64,000 nucleotides of DNA from Cohaesibacter gelatinilyticus (GTDB lineage Bacteria > Pseudomonadota > Alphaproteobacteria > Rhizobiales > Cohaesibacteraceae): the NCBI RefSeq assembly GCF_900215605.1, contig NZ_OBEL01000008.1, positions 62,001 to 126,000 on the forward strand. The letters run 5' to 3'. Position 1 is the stretch's first letter; each line of letters starts with the position of its first letter. The position numbers were made by a program, and so were the translations under genes. The notes under the pieces are model-generated. The model did no database searches. It saw only the letters and a list, made by a program, of their open reading frames with translations, and was not told where the DNA came from. Of the stretch, positions 1 to 8,847 are shown in pieces.

Positions 1-1545
1 ATCATGGCTGATGAAGAGCAGCGTCAATTTCAGCTCATCCTGCAAATCTTTCAGCAAATTGAGAATCTGGGCCTGGATGGAGACATCCAATGCGCTGGTT
101 GGCTCATCACAAATCAGGAAGCGCGGGCGCGTTGCCAAGGCTCTTGCAATGGAAATGCGCTGCCGCTGACCCCCTGAAAACTCATGCGGATATTTGCGTG
201 CAGCATCCTTGCCCAAACCCACCAGCTCCAGAAGATCCATGACAACCTCATTGCGCTCTTCCTTGCTGGAGGCCAGCTTGTTGACAATGATCGGTTCTGC
301 AACGATTGAGCTGACTTTCATGCGGCCATTGAGGGAAGAATAGGGATCCTGAAACACCATCTGAATGTCACGCCTCAGATCATCCTGTCGTCTGGCCCCT
401 TCCTTGCCGATCAGGTCCTGACCCGCAAATCGCATGGCCCCACCGCTGGCTGAGTGAATGCCGGTGATGACACGGGCAACGGTCGATTTGCCCGATCCAC
501 TTTCGCCGACAAGACCAAAGGTTTCCCCTGCCTTGACGTTGAAGCTGATGCCATTGATCGCATCAAGATATTTTCTGTTGCGCTTGAAGAAGGCTTTCTG
601 CACCACAAAACGCTTATGCAGATCGCTCACTTCCAGCAAATTGACCTGACTGGTATCGAACGCATCCCCCTGCCCCAACCAATGGCTCTGAAGGTCAAAA
701 TTCTGCAAGGCATTGCCATCGCTCTCTTCAATGGCAACCTTTGGAAAGCGGTCAATCTTCCTGTTGGATGGCGGGACAGCTGCAATCAGGGAACGGGTAT
801 AGGGCTCCTTCGGATCGCTCATGATCTGCTCGGTATCACCCACCTCAATCAGACGGCCGCGATACATCACGGCGACACGATCAGCCGTTTCGGCAATCAC
901 ACCCATATCATGGGTGACCAGAATGACCCCGAGATTGCGATCCCGGCACAGATCCTTGATCAGTTGCAGGATCTGCGCCTGAATGGTCACGTCCAGCGCC
1001 GTGGTCGGTTCATCCGCGATGATCAGTTCCGGTTCCACGCACAGTGCCAGTGCAATCACCACGCGCTGACGCATACCGCCGGAAAATTGATGCGGATATT
1101 GCTTGATGCGCACGGCCGGGTCGGGAATGCCGACCTGATCAAGCAGATCCACCGCCCGCTTTCGTGCGTCCTCGCGCGAAATATCGAGATGGGTGAGAAT
1201 GGTCTCCATCAATTGATGCTCGATGGTCTCGATCGGATTGAGCGAGGTCATCGGATCTTGAAAGATCATCGCCACGCGCTTGCCACGAATACAGCGATAA
1301 TCGGCCTTTGAGAGCTGATCAATCCGCTCTCCATGCAACAGGACTTCGCCTTGCACCATCTTGCCGGGCGATTGCAACAGACCCATCACGGCATTGCCGA
1401 CGGTCGATTTGCCTGCGCCGGATTCCCCGACCAGGCCAAGGATTTCCCCTTCCGCGACAGACAGGCTGACATCATCGACCGATGTGAAGACGCCGTGACG
1501 ACCCGGAAATTCCACCCGCATGTTTTTGATATCCAAGAGTGTCAT
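1..1545 (-). CDS. Fused double-domain oligopeptide ABC transporter ATPase (DppD-DppF type), 3' end off window
   Basis: This protein powers uptake of peptides or similar solutes by ATP hydrolysis on the inner face of the membrane. About 515 residues are visible and two complete nucleotide-binding domains are fused in one chain. The first has Walker A GESGAGKST near residue 40, signature FSGGMRQR near 155 and Walker B with ADEPTTALD near 178. The second has GESGSGKST near 345, FSGGQRQR, and CDEPTSALD near 480; the H-loop FISHD falls exactly at the window edge. ATG at 1545 is preceded by a weak GGA; an in-frame ATG at 1554 would overlap the upstream permease gene. It is last in the visible operon. 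Such fusions replace separate DppD and DppF. The substrate cannot be told from the ATPase. Confidence 0.93.
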   Translation of the reverse strand, partial: MTLLDIKNMRVEFPGRHGVFTSVDDVSLSVAEGEILGLVGESGAGKSTVGNAVMGLLQSPGKMVQGEVLLHGERIDQLSKADYRCIRGKRVAMIFQDPMTSLNPIETIEHQLMETILTHLDISREDARKRAVDLLDQVGIPDPAVRIKQYPHQFSGGMRQRVVIALALCVEPELIIADEPTTALDVTIQAQILQLIKDLCRDRNLGVILVTHDMGVIAETADRVAVMYRGRLIEVGDTEQIMSDPKEPYTRSLIAAVPPSNRKIDRFPKVAIEESDGNALQNFDLQSHWLGQGDAFDTSQVNLLEVSDLHKRFVVQKAFFKRNRKYLDAINGISFNVKAGETFGLVGESGSGKSTVARVITGIHSASGGAMRFAGQDLIGKEGARRQDDLRRDIQMVFQDPYSSLNGRMKVSSIVAEPIIVNKLASSKEERNEVVMDLLELVGLGKDAARKYPHEFSGGQRQRISIARALATRPRFLICDEPTSALDVSIQAQILNLLKDLQDELKLTLLFISHD

Positions 1546-1546
1546 A

Positions 1547-2464
1547 TCAATCATCCAATTTCGGGTTTAGGGCGTCGCGCAGCCAGTCACCCAGCAGGTT
1601 TACCGACAAGGCAAGCAGCAACAAGGTGACAGCCGGGAAGAAGAGGATCCACCATTCGCCGGAGAAGAGATATCCTTGCCCGATGCGGATCAACGTCCCC
1701 AAGGAAGGCTCGGTTGGCGGCGCGCCAATTCCAAGGAAACTCAAAGTCGCCTCGGCAATGATGGCCAGTGCCAGTGAGATGGTGGCAATTACCAGCACAG
1801 GCGACAACACATTGGGCAGAATGTGAAGAAAGATGATCGCCGTTGGCTTGCGTCCGACAAGAGCCGCCGCTTCGACATATTCCTTTTTCTTCTCAACCAA
1901 TGCAGCACCGCGCACAACGCGGGCAAACTGCACCCAGTCAGACAGACCGATGGAGATAATCAGAACCCAGATGGCCACCTGATCGCGCATGTCAACAGGT
2001 GTGAAACCCTTGGCAATGCCGAAGATCAGCATCGCCACCAGAATGGATGGAAAGGTCAATTGGATATCAGCAATGCGCATGATGAAGGCATCCGTGCGAC
2101 CGCCTACATAGCCGGCCACCAGACCTGCTACCACGCCAATGACCATGGCGAACAGAACGGCAGCAAAACCGACAAAGAGCGAAATCCGCATGCCATGGAG
2201 AATGGTCGAGAAGACATCCCTTCCCTGATCGTCCGTTCCGAACAGGAAGACATCCTGCGTGAACTGGTTTGGCTCCATCGGTTTGGAGAAGCCATTCATC
2301 AGATTCAGCGAGGCCGGATCAAACGGATTGTGAGGCGCAATCAACGGCGCAAAGACTGCTGACAACATCAGCAACAGCGCAACAAAAGCGGAAATCATCG
2401 CGACCGGGCTTTGGCGGAAAGACCAGAACAGATCGCTATCAATGACACGTTTCAACATAGCCAT
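1547..2464 (-). CDS. Oligopeptide ABC transporter permease, DppC type
   Basis: One of the two membrane subunits that form the transport channel. The 305-residue protein has the DppC layout: an N-terminal membrane segment after about 18 residues (ISAFVALLLMLSAVFAPLIA), a periplasmic stretch containing FGTDDQGRDVFS, then a five-helix binding-protein-dependent transport domain with the EAA-type loop VEAAALVGRKPTAIIFLHILPN that docks on the ATPase. Its stop lies 1 base from the ATPase start and its start lies 3 bases after the DppB stop, so the genes are translationally tight. Family is clear; substrate is inferred only from family 5 binding-protein context. Confidence 0.93.
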   Translation of the reverse strand: MAMLKRVIDSDLFWSFRQSPVAMISAFVALLLMLSAVFAPLIAPHNPFDPASLNLMNGFSKPMEPNQFTQDVFLFGTDDQGRDVFSTILHGMRISLFVGFAAVLFAMVIGVVAGLVAGYVGGRTDAFIMRIADIQLTFPSILVAMLIFGIAKGFTPVDMRDQVAIWVLIISIGLSDWVQFARVVRGAALVEKKKEYVEAAALVGRKPTAIIFLHILPNVLSPVLVIATISLALAIIAEATLSFLGIGAPPTEPSLGTLIRIGQGYLFSGEWWILFFPAVTLLLLALSVNLLGDWLRDALNPKLDD

Positions 2465-2467
2465 GGG

Positions 2468-3442
2468 TCAGTCCTCCTTTCCATCGCGCAGGCGCGGATC
2501 AATTGCCAGATAGAGCATGTCGACAATGAAATTGATGCCCACAAACATCACCGAGATCATCATCAGATAGCTGGCCATGACCGGGATATCGACAAACTGC
2601 ACGGAATCAATGAAGAGCAGCCCCACGCCGGGCCATTGGAAGACCGTCTCGGTGATGATGGAGAAAGCGATGATGGAGCCGATTTGAAGACCTGCCACCG
2701 TGATTACCGGTATCAGCGTATTCTTCACGGCATGGCGGAAATTGATGGTTTTTTCGGTCAGCCCACGAGCCCGTGCAAAGCGGATATAATCCTGCTTCAA
2801 AATCTCGGACATCTCGGATCGGACCAGGCGCATGATCAGCGTCATCTGATAGAGGCCAAGGGTGATGGCAGGCAATATCAGCGCCTTGATCCCCGACCAT
2901 GTCAAAAGCCCCGTCTTCCACCAGCCAAGATCCACGACCTCGCCGCGTCCAAAGCTGGGCAAGATGCCAAACTCGACGGCAAACACATAAATCAGCAAAA
3001 TGCCAATCAGGAAGGTCGGCAGGGAAACCCCGATCAGGGATGTTGTCAGGATGGTTGTCGTGATGAAACCCTTGCGATTGATGGCGGTATAGATACCCAG
3101 CAGGATCCCCATCACCATTGCCAGCGCAGCTGACACCATGGCCAGTTCCAATGTCGCGGGCAAGCGTTCCAGAATGATTTCAAGAGCGGGCCGTCCCTGA
3201 CGATAGCTGACCCCCATATCTCCCTGAAAGGCTCCGGAGAGAAAGTTCCAATATTGAACAACAAAAGGATCGTTCAGACCGAGCAGCTCTCGCAAACGCT
3301 CGACGTCCGCTTCCGTACGTTCCTGTCCCAGCAAATTGTCGATGGGATCACCAACAAAGCGGAACATGCCAAATGCAACCAGCCCCACGGCGAACAGAAC
3401 CACCACGGATTGCATCGCACGTTTTAGGATATATGAAATCAT
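2468..3442 (-). CDS. Oligopeptide ABC transporter permease, DppB type
   Basis: Second channel subunit of the transporter. The 324-residue protein starts with the standard DppB opening (MISYILKRAMQSVVVLFAVG) and shows six hydrophobic segments, a long loop after the first segment (LGQERTEADVERLRELLGLNDP, split here by family convention at the GL/ND turn) and the ATPase-docking region IRFARARGL. Length and layout are normal for DppB/OppB. It follows the binding-protein gene after a 223-base gap that contains two hairpins, which fits the usual excess of binding protein over permease. Confidence 0.93.
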   Translation of the reverse strand: MISYILKRAMQSVVVLFAVGLVAFGMFRFVGDPIDNLLGQERTEADVERLRELLGLNDPFVVQYWNFLSGAFQGDMGVSYRQGRPALEIILERLPATLELAMVSAALAMVMGILLGIYTAINRKGFITTTILTTSLIGVSLPTFLIGILLIYVFAVEFGILPSFGRGEVVDLGWWKTGLLTWSGIKALILPAITLGLYQMTLIMRLVRSEMSEILKQDYIRFARARGLTEKTINFRHAVKNTLIPVITVAGLQIGSIIAFSIITETVFQWPGVGLLFIDSVQFVDIPVMASYLMMISVMFVGINFIVDMLYLAIDPRLRDGKED

Positions 3443-3501
3443 GCGGCTTCTCTAAGTGCCCGATTTGAAAGGCTCATTAAGCCTTTCAGGCTGCTTCACC
3501 A

Positions 3502-3576
3502 GCCCTCTCCCCCTCCCAAACCGCCACAGAAAGTACCTTGGGGGTACCATGACGGGTGGTTTGGGAGGGGGAGGGC
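3502..3576 (-). other. Long G/C-rich inverted repeat between binding-protein and permease genes
   Basis: A purine-rich arm GGTTTGGGAGGGGGAG is mirrored by CTCCCCCTCCCAAACC, with a loop of about 30 bases that itself carries GTACC and GGTAC. The stem exceeds 16 base pairs. There is no T-run after it in the direction of transcription, so I read it as an RNA-stabilising or partially terminating structure, not a simple terminator. A smaller inverted repeat (GAAAGGCT and AGCCTTTC, 3468-3487) lies just downstream. Confidence 0.6.
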
Positions 3577-3611
3577 TTGGTTCAGGACTTCCAAATCAAG
3601 TTCCAAAGAAC

Positions 3612-3648
3612 GCGCATCCCGGCATGGCAAGAACCATCCGGGACGCGC
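3612..3648 (-). terminator. Hairpin just after the binding-protein gene
   Basis: The arms GCGCATCCCGG and CCGGGACGCGC pair with one G-U wobble. The hairpin starts about 18 bases after the binding-protein stop, and the transcript continues as GUUCUUUGGAAC, only moderately U-rich. It is likely a partial terminator or 3' stabiliser that sets expression of the binding protein above the permeases. Confidence 0.5.
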
Positions 3649-3665
3649 ATCTGATTATCGTAAGC

Positions 3666-5231
3666 TTAGTTCACGCGAGCCCAACGCAGGATGAAGAAGT
3701 TATCCGGACGCTGTGTCAGTGTCACATTGTCCCGAATTCCCCATACCAGCGGCTGAACATAAAGCGGCACATAAGCATGCTCTGACTGATAGATGGAAAC
3801 CACTTCATCAATCATGGCCTGACGCTTTTTGTCATCAATCTCGGACTGAATCATTGGCAGCAATTCATCAACCCTGGCATTGGAGAAGCCGCCAAAATTC
3901 CAGGAACCCAGCTTCTTTTCCTTGTTTGGTGTGGTGACCAGGAAGCGGACAGGATGCTCATGGTCGAGCGTTCCCGGAGACCAACCCAACAGATACATGT
4001 CGTAATTGTCGCCACGCAGCTCAGGCCAGTAATTTTGCACTGGCATTGCATCCAGCTCAGCCTTGATGCCGATTTGCGCCAGCATGCCGGTCACTGCCTG
4101 ACAGACAGCCTCATCATTGAGATAGCGATTGTTCGGGCATTTCAGACCAAAAGAAAAGCCATCCGCATATCCGGCATCAGCCAAAAGCTTCTTGGCCCCT
4201 TCAGGATCATAAGCTGTGCGGGCTGCATTTGCTTCTGAATATCCACGCATGGCAGGACTGACCAGCTGGCTGGCAGCTTCAGCAGACCCACGCATGATGG
4301 TTACACGGATGGCATCAACATTGATCGCCTTTGCAACTGCCTCACGAACGCTCGCATCCTGAAACGGGTTTTTCTTGCCAGCATCAGACGTATATTTCAG
4401 CTCAGCATGGTCATGGCCAAAACCAAGCATGATCACACGGGCTTCAATCCCGCGGATGACCTTGGTTCCACCTTTGCCATCAATACGAGCGGCATCCTGA
4501 ATTGGAACCGGATTGATCATGTCGACTTCGCCGGACAGCAAGGCAGCAACAGCAGTTGCCGGATTGCTGATCGGGGTAAAGGTGGCCTCGGTGATGTTAT
4601 GCTCTGCCTTGTCCCACCACTTCTCGAACGGCTTCAAGGTCGTGGACAGACCAGCCTGACGATCGGTCAGTTTGAAGGCACCGGTGCCATTGGCATTCAA
4701 GGTGGCAAAGTTGCCTTTTTCCTTGTCCGGACGGGCTGCATTATTGGTTTCGGCCCACCCGGAATCCATGATCATCCAGTTTGCAATTGAATCCGGGAAG
4801 ATCGGGTTCGGAGCCTTGGTCATGATATCGATGGTGTAATCATCAACCACCTTGACGTCAGACACAGGAGCGAACCAGCTGCGGGTATCTGACTCTTCAG
4901 CAGATGCACGCTGATAGCTGAAAAGAACATCTTGAGCGTCGAAATCACTGCCATCGTGAAATTTCACGCCCTTGCGAAGATTAAAGCGCCAGCCTTTACC
5001 CTCACCAATAGGTTCCCAGGATGTGGCCAGAGCAGGTTCAATCGCCATATTCTTATTGCGGCGAACAAGGCCTTCATACACATTGTTCAGAAAGCCCAGT
5101 ACGGGCGCTGAATTGACGGCATGAGGGTCCATCGTTTGTGGATCCGTTTTACCCGCCCAGCGGAAAGTCTCGGCATTTGCAGTCCCTGAAATCAAAAGAG
5201 ACGCCATTGCGATTAATATCGATCGTTTCAT
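3666..5231 (-). CDS. Family 5 extracellular solute-binding protein (DppA/OppA-like)
   Basis: Periplasmic receptor that hands ligand to the DppBC-like channel. The 521-residue protein has a Sec signal peptide of about 20 residues (MKRSILIAMASLLISGTANA, cleavage after ANA) and family 5 hallmarks: FRWAGKTDPQTMDPHAVNS at the mature N terminus, YEGLVRRNKNMAIEPALATSW, the GWRFNLRKGVKFHDGSDF signature and VREAVAKAINVDAI. The start has AGGTGG six bases upstream. It is first in its operon. Family 5 proteins bind peptides, but also opines, nickel chelates and glycosides, so the ligand is open. Confidence 0.93.
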   Translation of the reverse strand: MKRSILIAMASLLISGTANAETFRWAGKTDPQTMDPHAVNSAPVLGFLNNVYEGLVRRNKNMAIEPALATSWEPIGEGKGWRFNLRKGVKFHDGSDFDAQDVLFSYQRASAEESDTRSWFAPVSDVKVVDDYTIDIMTKAPNPIFPDSIANWMIMDSGWAETNNAARPDKEKGNFATLNANGTGAFKLTDRQAGLSTTLKPFEKWWDKAEHNITEATFTPISNPATAVAALLSGEVDMINPVPIQDAARIDGKGGTKVIRGIEARVIMLGFGHDHAELKYTSDAGKKNPFQDASVREAVAKAINVDAIRVTIMRGSAEAASQLVSPAMRGYSEANAARTAYDPEGAKKLLADAGYADGFSFGLKCPNNRYLNDEAVCQAVTGMLAQIGIKAELDAMPVQNYWPELRGDNYDMYLLGWSPGTLDHEHPVRFLVTTPNKEKKLGSWNFGGFSNARVDELLPMIQSEIDDKKRQAMIDEVVSIYQSEHAYVPLYVQPLVWGIRDNVTLTQRPDNFFILRWARVN

Positions 5232-6217
5232 AGAAACCCACCTGTTATTACTAGTAATTTCCGGTAAGTAGTTTCCTGAGGTTATGACAGCTTTTCATTG
5301 AATACCAGCCAATAACACGACGAAAGTTGGAGCCTCCCGGGAAAGATCTTCTCTCACTCATCACCAAGAGAGCAAAAGATTTCGCATCATTTATCATGGT
5401 TCCGGATACCTGAATCACCCTGCATTTCTGCGCTATGGTTGTTCCATTGGGATTGTAAAAAACAAACCGGGTCCGTAGATCGCTGATTATCTCCCAAACA
5501 TCAAAACGGGTTTATCTATTTGTTTTTAGACCGTTTATCCTAAAATATTCCATGAATTTGAATAATGATATTCCGATCTCGGAAAGCAATATTCCCCTGG
5601 CATGATGAAGGGCTCAGCGGCCGAACAGTCCGCCAAGCCTCTCACCCTTACGGGTATCAACAGGTTGGCTTGAAAAAAGCGGCATCGAATTATGTATGAA
5701 GAAATACAACTCCACACACAAAAAGTTGATCAGCCCCGCTTGAGCGATCAGATTTGAGAGGCCGCTCTGATGCAACAGCAGCCAACACAATGAAACACCA
5801 TGAGCCAATTGGATTTAAACAATTGAAATAAATAACAATAATATTTAAAAACATGTCAAAAGATGGTTTAGCTATCATCACTTGAACATGGTTAACAGAG
5901 TCTTATAATTAATGATAAGTAACTCTTATCAATATTAATGAATTTGAGAGCAATGACTGTGGTTCGGCTTGGCATTCCATTCACGCGAGAGAGCGAAATC
6001 AGGGTAAAAGTCATACAGGCTGTTCAACGCGCGTTCCTGCTGCTGGATTGCCTGAGATCCTGGTACCGACAAAAAACACCGTCACAGACATCATGAAGCA
6101 GTCACACCAATTGTCATGATCCAATATTTCTTTGCCCGCAACACCGGACATTCGCAGAGAAGGACACGAATTTGAAATGATAATACAAGGGCTTGCCTAT
6201 GGAATCCGTACAAATAT
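5232..6217. other. 986-base stretch without a convincing gene
   Basis: AT-rich, with several short overlapping open frames on the minus strand that lack ribosome sites and family-like sequence. It must contain the promoter of the binding-protein operon. At 5935-6072 on the minus strand a 45-codon frame with a TTG start reads somewhat like real protein (LNSLYDFYPDFALSREWNA), so it could be a decayed gene fragment, but I cannot name it. No insertion-sequence end or RNA gene was seen. Confidence 0.5.
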
Positions 6218-6784
6218 TCATAGGAACATACTGACAACAAGATAGCTGGCCATCCCATACAGCGAAACGAGGCTGACACTCATGAATATACCTCGTGCTC
6301 CATCCTTGCCAGTCAGATAGGAAAAAGTGTGACCCACACGGCCGACTGCAAACCCCACAATCCAGACTTGAGCTGCGATCGTGACGGGCGAAACAATACT
6401 GATCAAAAAAGCGAGGGATACGAAGTGAACGATATTCTCAGTCGCATTGCCATGTGCATTGTGGCGCCGCTGGAGCTCCCGTACACCTTCTTGGGAAACA
6501 TCACTCAGACTGTTCTTGCTCGCAGCCCACTCTTCTGGCGTTGCATGCATATTGTATTTGAGGCGCGTCAGTTCGGTACTGGTCATCAGCCATGTGTGAT
6601 TTATCAGCAGCAACACCGCACTCAGTATCAAAGCCATGATAATTGAAGGAGTTGGCAAGGCAATGACAATTGCATCAACCCCAAACAGCAGGAAGTTTAC
6701 CAGCAGACTGACAAGGACCAAGGCAAATGGATAGCCAAGAATAATTCTGGCAAATTTCTTCTTTCGTTCTTGGTCTGGAGACAT
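6218..6784 (-). CDS. MAPEG-family membrane protein
   Basis: Small integral membrane protein of the MAPEG family (membrane-associated eicosanoid and glutathione metabolism proteins); the bacterial members mostly have unknown substrates. The 188-residue product has four hydrophobic segments, and the family signature region is visible as RRHNAHGNATENIVHF followed by a helix and then VGRVGHTFSYLTG. The start is unclear. The frame can open at ATG 6784 or TTG 6790, yet the only good ribosome site (AAGGAGG, about 6809-6815) is 18-24 bases upstream and is ideally spaced for an ATG in another frame that closes after 35 codons. It stands alone, with no operon partner. Confidence 0.82.
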   Translation of the reverse strand: MSPDQERKKKFARIILGYPFALVLVSLLVNFLLFGVDAIVIALPTPSIIMALILSAVLLLINHTWLMTSTELTRLKYNMHATPEEWAASKNSLSDVSQEGVRELQRRHNAHGNATENIVHFVSLAFLISIVSPVTIAAQVWIVGFAVGRVGHTFSYLTGKDGARGIFMSVSLVSLYGMASYLVVSMFL

Positions 6785-6990
6785 CTGCAATCCAATTTCA
6801 TAGAAAAACCTCCTTCAAAAATAGGGCGGAGGATATCGGCTTACAAGAGGCCAGCCGCTCACCCGCCCGGGGTCTTGGCATCGGCTCTTGTGTTGGCAAA
6901 CAATGTCTCAACAATCGAGTACCCTTCAAAGATCAAAACCCTGACAAACGGATTGCCTCTATTCAAGAACGCCATTGGCAACAGGACAAG

Positions 6991-7022
6991 CCGCAGACCG
7001 GGTTTCAGACCCTGATCTGCGG
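6991..7022 (-). other. Interrupted hairpin downstream of the ThDP enzyme gene
   Basis: CCGCAGA pairs with TCTGCGG, and inside it GGGT pairs with ACCC, with internal mismatches. It lies about 40 bases after the stop of the ThDP enzyme gene, which closes its operon. No T-run follows, so it is at best a factor-dependent or weak terminator. The rest of 6791-7062 shows nothing else. Confidence 0.35.
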
Positions 7023-7062
7023 CCAATATCATACACTGTCGCTCTTGCAACAGGTCCGGGTC

Positions 7063-8844
7063 CTAATCCGTCGAGACGTGGGACACATCCTTGTCGGGAG
7101 AGTAGATATCAAGAATATTCCAATGTCCCGTGGTAGGGGTGGGATTGTTGATCATGGAAACATCAATCACGGTTGGCTTGCCACTGGCTATTGCCTTTCT
7201 CAAGGTTGGCAACAATTCAGCGGCAGACGAGATACGAATACCGACCGCACCATAAGCATTGGCGATATCGGCATAGTTCGGCGTAAGCTCGGCATCTCCA
7301 TTCTTGCCATCAAACAATGTTCCATAGGTCTTGCCATAATGGGCCTTTTGCAACCCGGCAATTGTACCAAATGCATTATTGTTCATGACGAGCCAGACAA
7401 TACCCAAATCCTGTTCGACTGCCGTTGCCAGCATGGCCGGGTTCTGCCCGAATCCACCATCACCCACCAACGAAAGCACCACACGATCAGGCGCAGCAAT
7501 CTTGGCCCCAATCGCACCGGGAGGGCCAAAGCCCATCGTCGCAAAACCGCCCGGCGTCAAGATGCTGCCCGGCGTCAGAATGTCAAATTGCTGACCCACA
7601 CCATTTTTGTTCCAGCCGACATCCGTCGTTATGATGGCATCATCTGGCAAGGCGGATCGGGTATCAGACAAAATCCGCTCCGGCATCATCGGAAAGGCAT
7701 CGCTCGCTGCCATCTCTGCATTGCCAGCTTTGAATTCTTTTCGGAATGCACCAATCTTTTCTTTCAGTGTCGGTCTGTCAAAACCATTGGGAAAGAGCTT
7801 TTTGGCAACACGCAGCAGGACCCGCAAAGCTGCTTTGGCATCCGCAACAACTCCGATCTCCGTCGGATAATTCCGTCCGATTTCGGATGGCTCGATATCG
7901 ATATGAATAACCTTCGAGCCTGGAATATTGAAGGTATAACCCGGATACCAGGATGAACAGTCCGCTTCCTTGAACCGTGTTCCGATGGCCATGATGATAT
8001 CTGCATTGAGACATGACTTGTTGACGAGCTCCGTTCCCCAGAAGCCGGTCATGCCCAAAACCAACGGATGCGCATCGCTCAAGGCTCCCTTGCCCATCAA
8101 GCTATGCGCCACCGGAATTTGCATATGATCAACAAAGGCCTCCAGCTCGTCCGACGCCTCAGCCAGCAAGATACCTCCCCCTACATACAGAACCGGGTCT
8201 TTGGCGTCAGCCAGTGTCGTCAAGATGCGCTCTGCTGTCTCGTCATCAATCGATGGCTTGACCAATGACTTGGTGTGATCGCGCAGTCGATCAAATGTTG
8301 CGCTGTCTATGACCTCGCTGAATATATCCATCGGAACATTGACCAATACCGGTCCGGGCTGACCGCTTTCAGCCAGATGAAACGCCTTTTCAAGGATTTC
8401 CGCCATGAGATCGGCCCGATCCACGCGCCAGGCACGCTTCACAAAGGGTCGGTAGATCTCATATTGCGCGGCATCCGCATGCAGATTGACCTCCTGGTGG
8501 GGGTGCTTCCCATAATAATGGGTAGGAATATCCCCTGCGATGACCACCATAGGCGTACAATCAAGCGCGGCGTTGGCTACCCCGGTTGCACAATTGGTCA
8601 GACCGGGTGACAAATGAGACAGAACAACAGACGCTCGCCCGGTTACACGCGCATAAGCATCGGCAGCATGGCTGGCTATCTGCTCATGACGGACATTGAC
8701 AAAATCAATGGCGCTTTCTTCCAGGGCCGACAGCACCGCAATATTGGTATGGCCACATAGACCAAAAATATGCTTGATATCCCGCCGCTCCAGATAGTCG
8801 ACCAGATGTTCGGCAACTGTTTTTCTTGCTGGATCAATCGTCAT
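7063..8844 (-). CDS. Thiamine diphosphate-dependent enzyme, acetolactate synthase/IolD-like
   Basis: A 593-residue member of the ThDP superfamily that makes or breaks C-C bonds next to a carbonyl. The N-terminal pyrimidine domain has the conserved glutamate (VRHEQ, about residue 54). The C-terminal domain has the ThDP/Mg motif, starting GDGGFGQNPAML near residue 460 and ending VMNNNAFG. A central cofactor-like domain lies between them. It resembles acetolactate-synthase-like enzymes; I see no features that fix the substrate. It is the last gene of a three-gene unit with an acylating aldehyde dehydrogenase and a TIM-barrel protein. This recalls the ring-cleaving hydrolase IolD of inositol breakdown, but that role is inference. 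ATG 8844 is chosen with GGAGGTC upstream; GTG 8847 is possible. Confidence 0.85.
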   Translation of the reverse strand: MTIDPARKTVAEHLVDYLERRDIKHIFGLCGHTNIAVLSALEESAIDFVNVRHEQIASHAADAYARVTGRASVVLSHLSPGLTNCATGVANAALDCTPMVVIAGDIPTHYYGKHPHQEVNLHADAAQYEIYRPFVKRAWRVDRADLMAEILEKAFHLAESGQPGPVLVNVPMDIFSEVIDSATFDRLRDHTKSLVKPSIDDETAERILTTLADAKDPVLYVGGGILLAEASDELEAFVDHMQIPVAHSLMGKGALSDAHPLVLGMTGFWGTELVNKSCLNADIIMAIGTRFKEADCSSWYPGYTFNIPGSKVIHIDIEPSEIGRNYPTEIGVVADAKAALRVLLRVAKKLFPNGFDRPTLKEKIGAFRKEFKAGNAEMAASDAFPMMPERILSDTRSALPDDAIITTDVGWNKNGVGQQFDILTPGSILTPGGFATMGFGPPGAIGAKIAAPDRVVLSLVGDGGFGQNPAMLATAVEQDLGIVWLVMNNNAFGTIAGLQKAHYGKTYGTLFDGKNGDAELTPNYADIANAYGAVGIRISSAAELLPTLRKAIASGKPTVIDVSMINNPTPTTGHWNILDIYSPDKDVSHVSTD

Positions 8845-8847
8845 CAC

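Noticed and set aside
454-1311. Long plus-strand open frame opposite the fused ATPase
   Set aside because: It is antisense to a clear ATPase with all motifs, and its protein has no recognisable family features.
5935-6072. 45-codon minus-strand frame with protein-like sequence
   Set aside because: TTG start, no ribosome site and no recognised family; could be a gene remnant, so it is only mentioned with the intergenic stretch.
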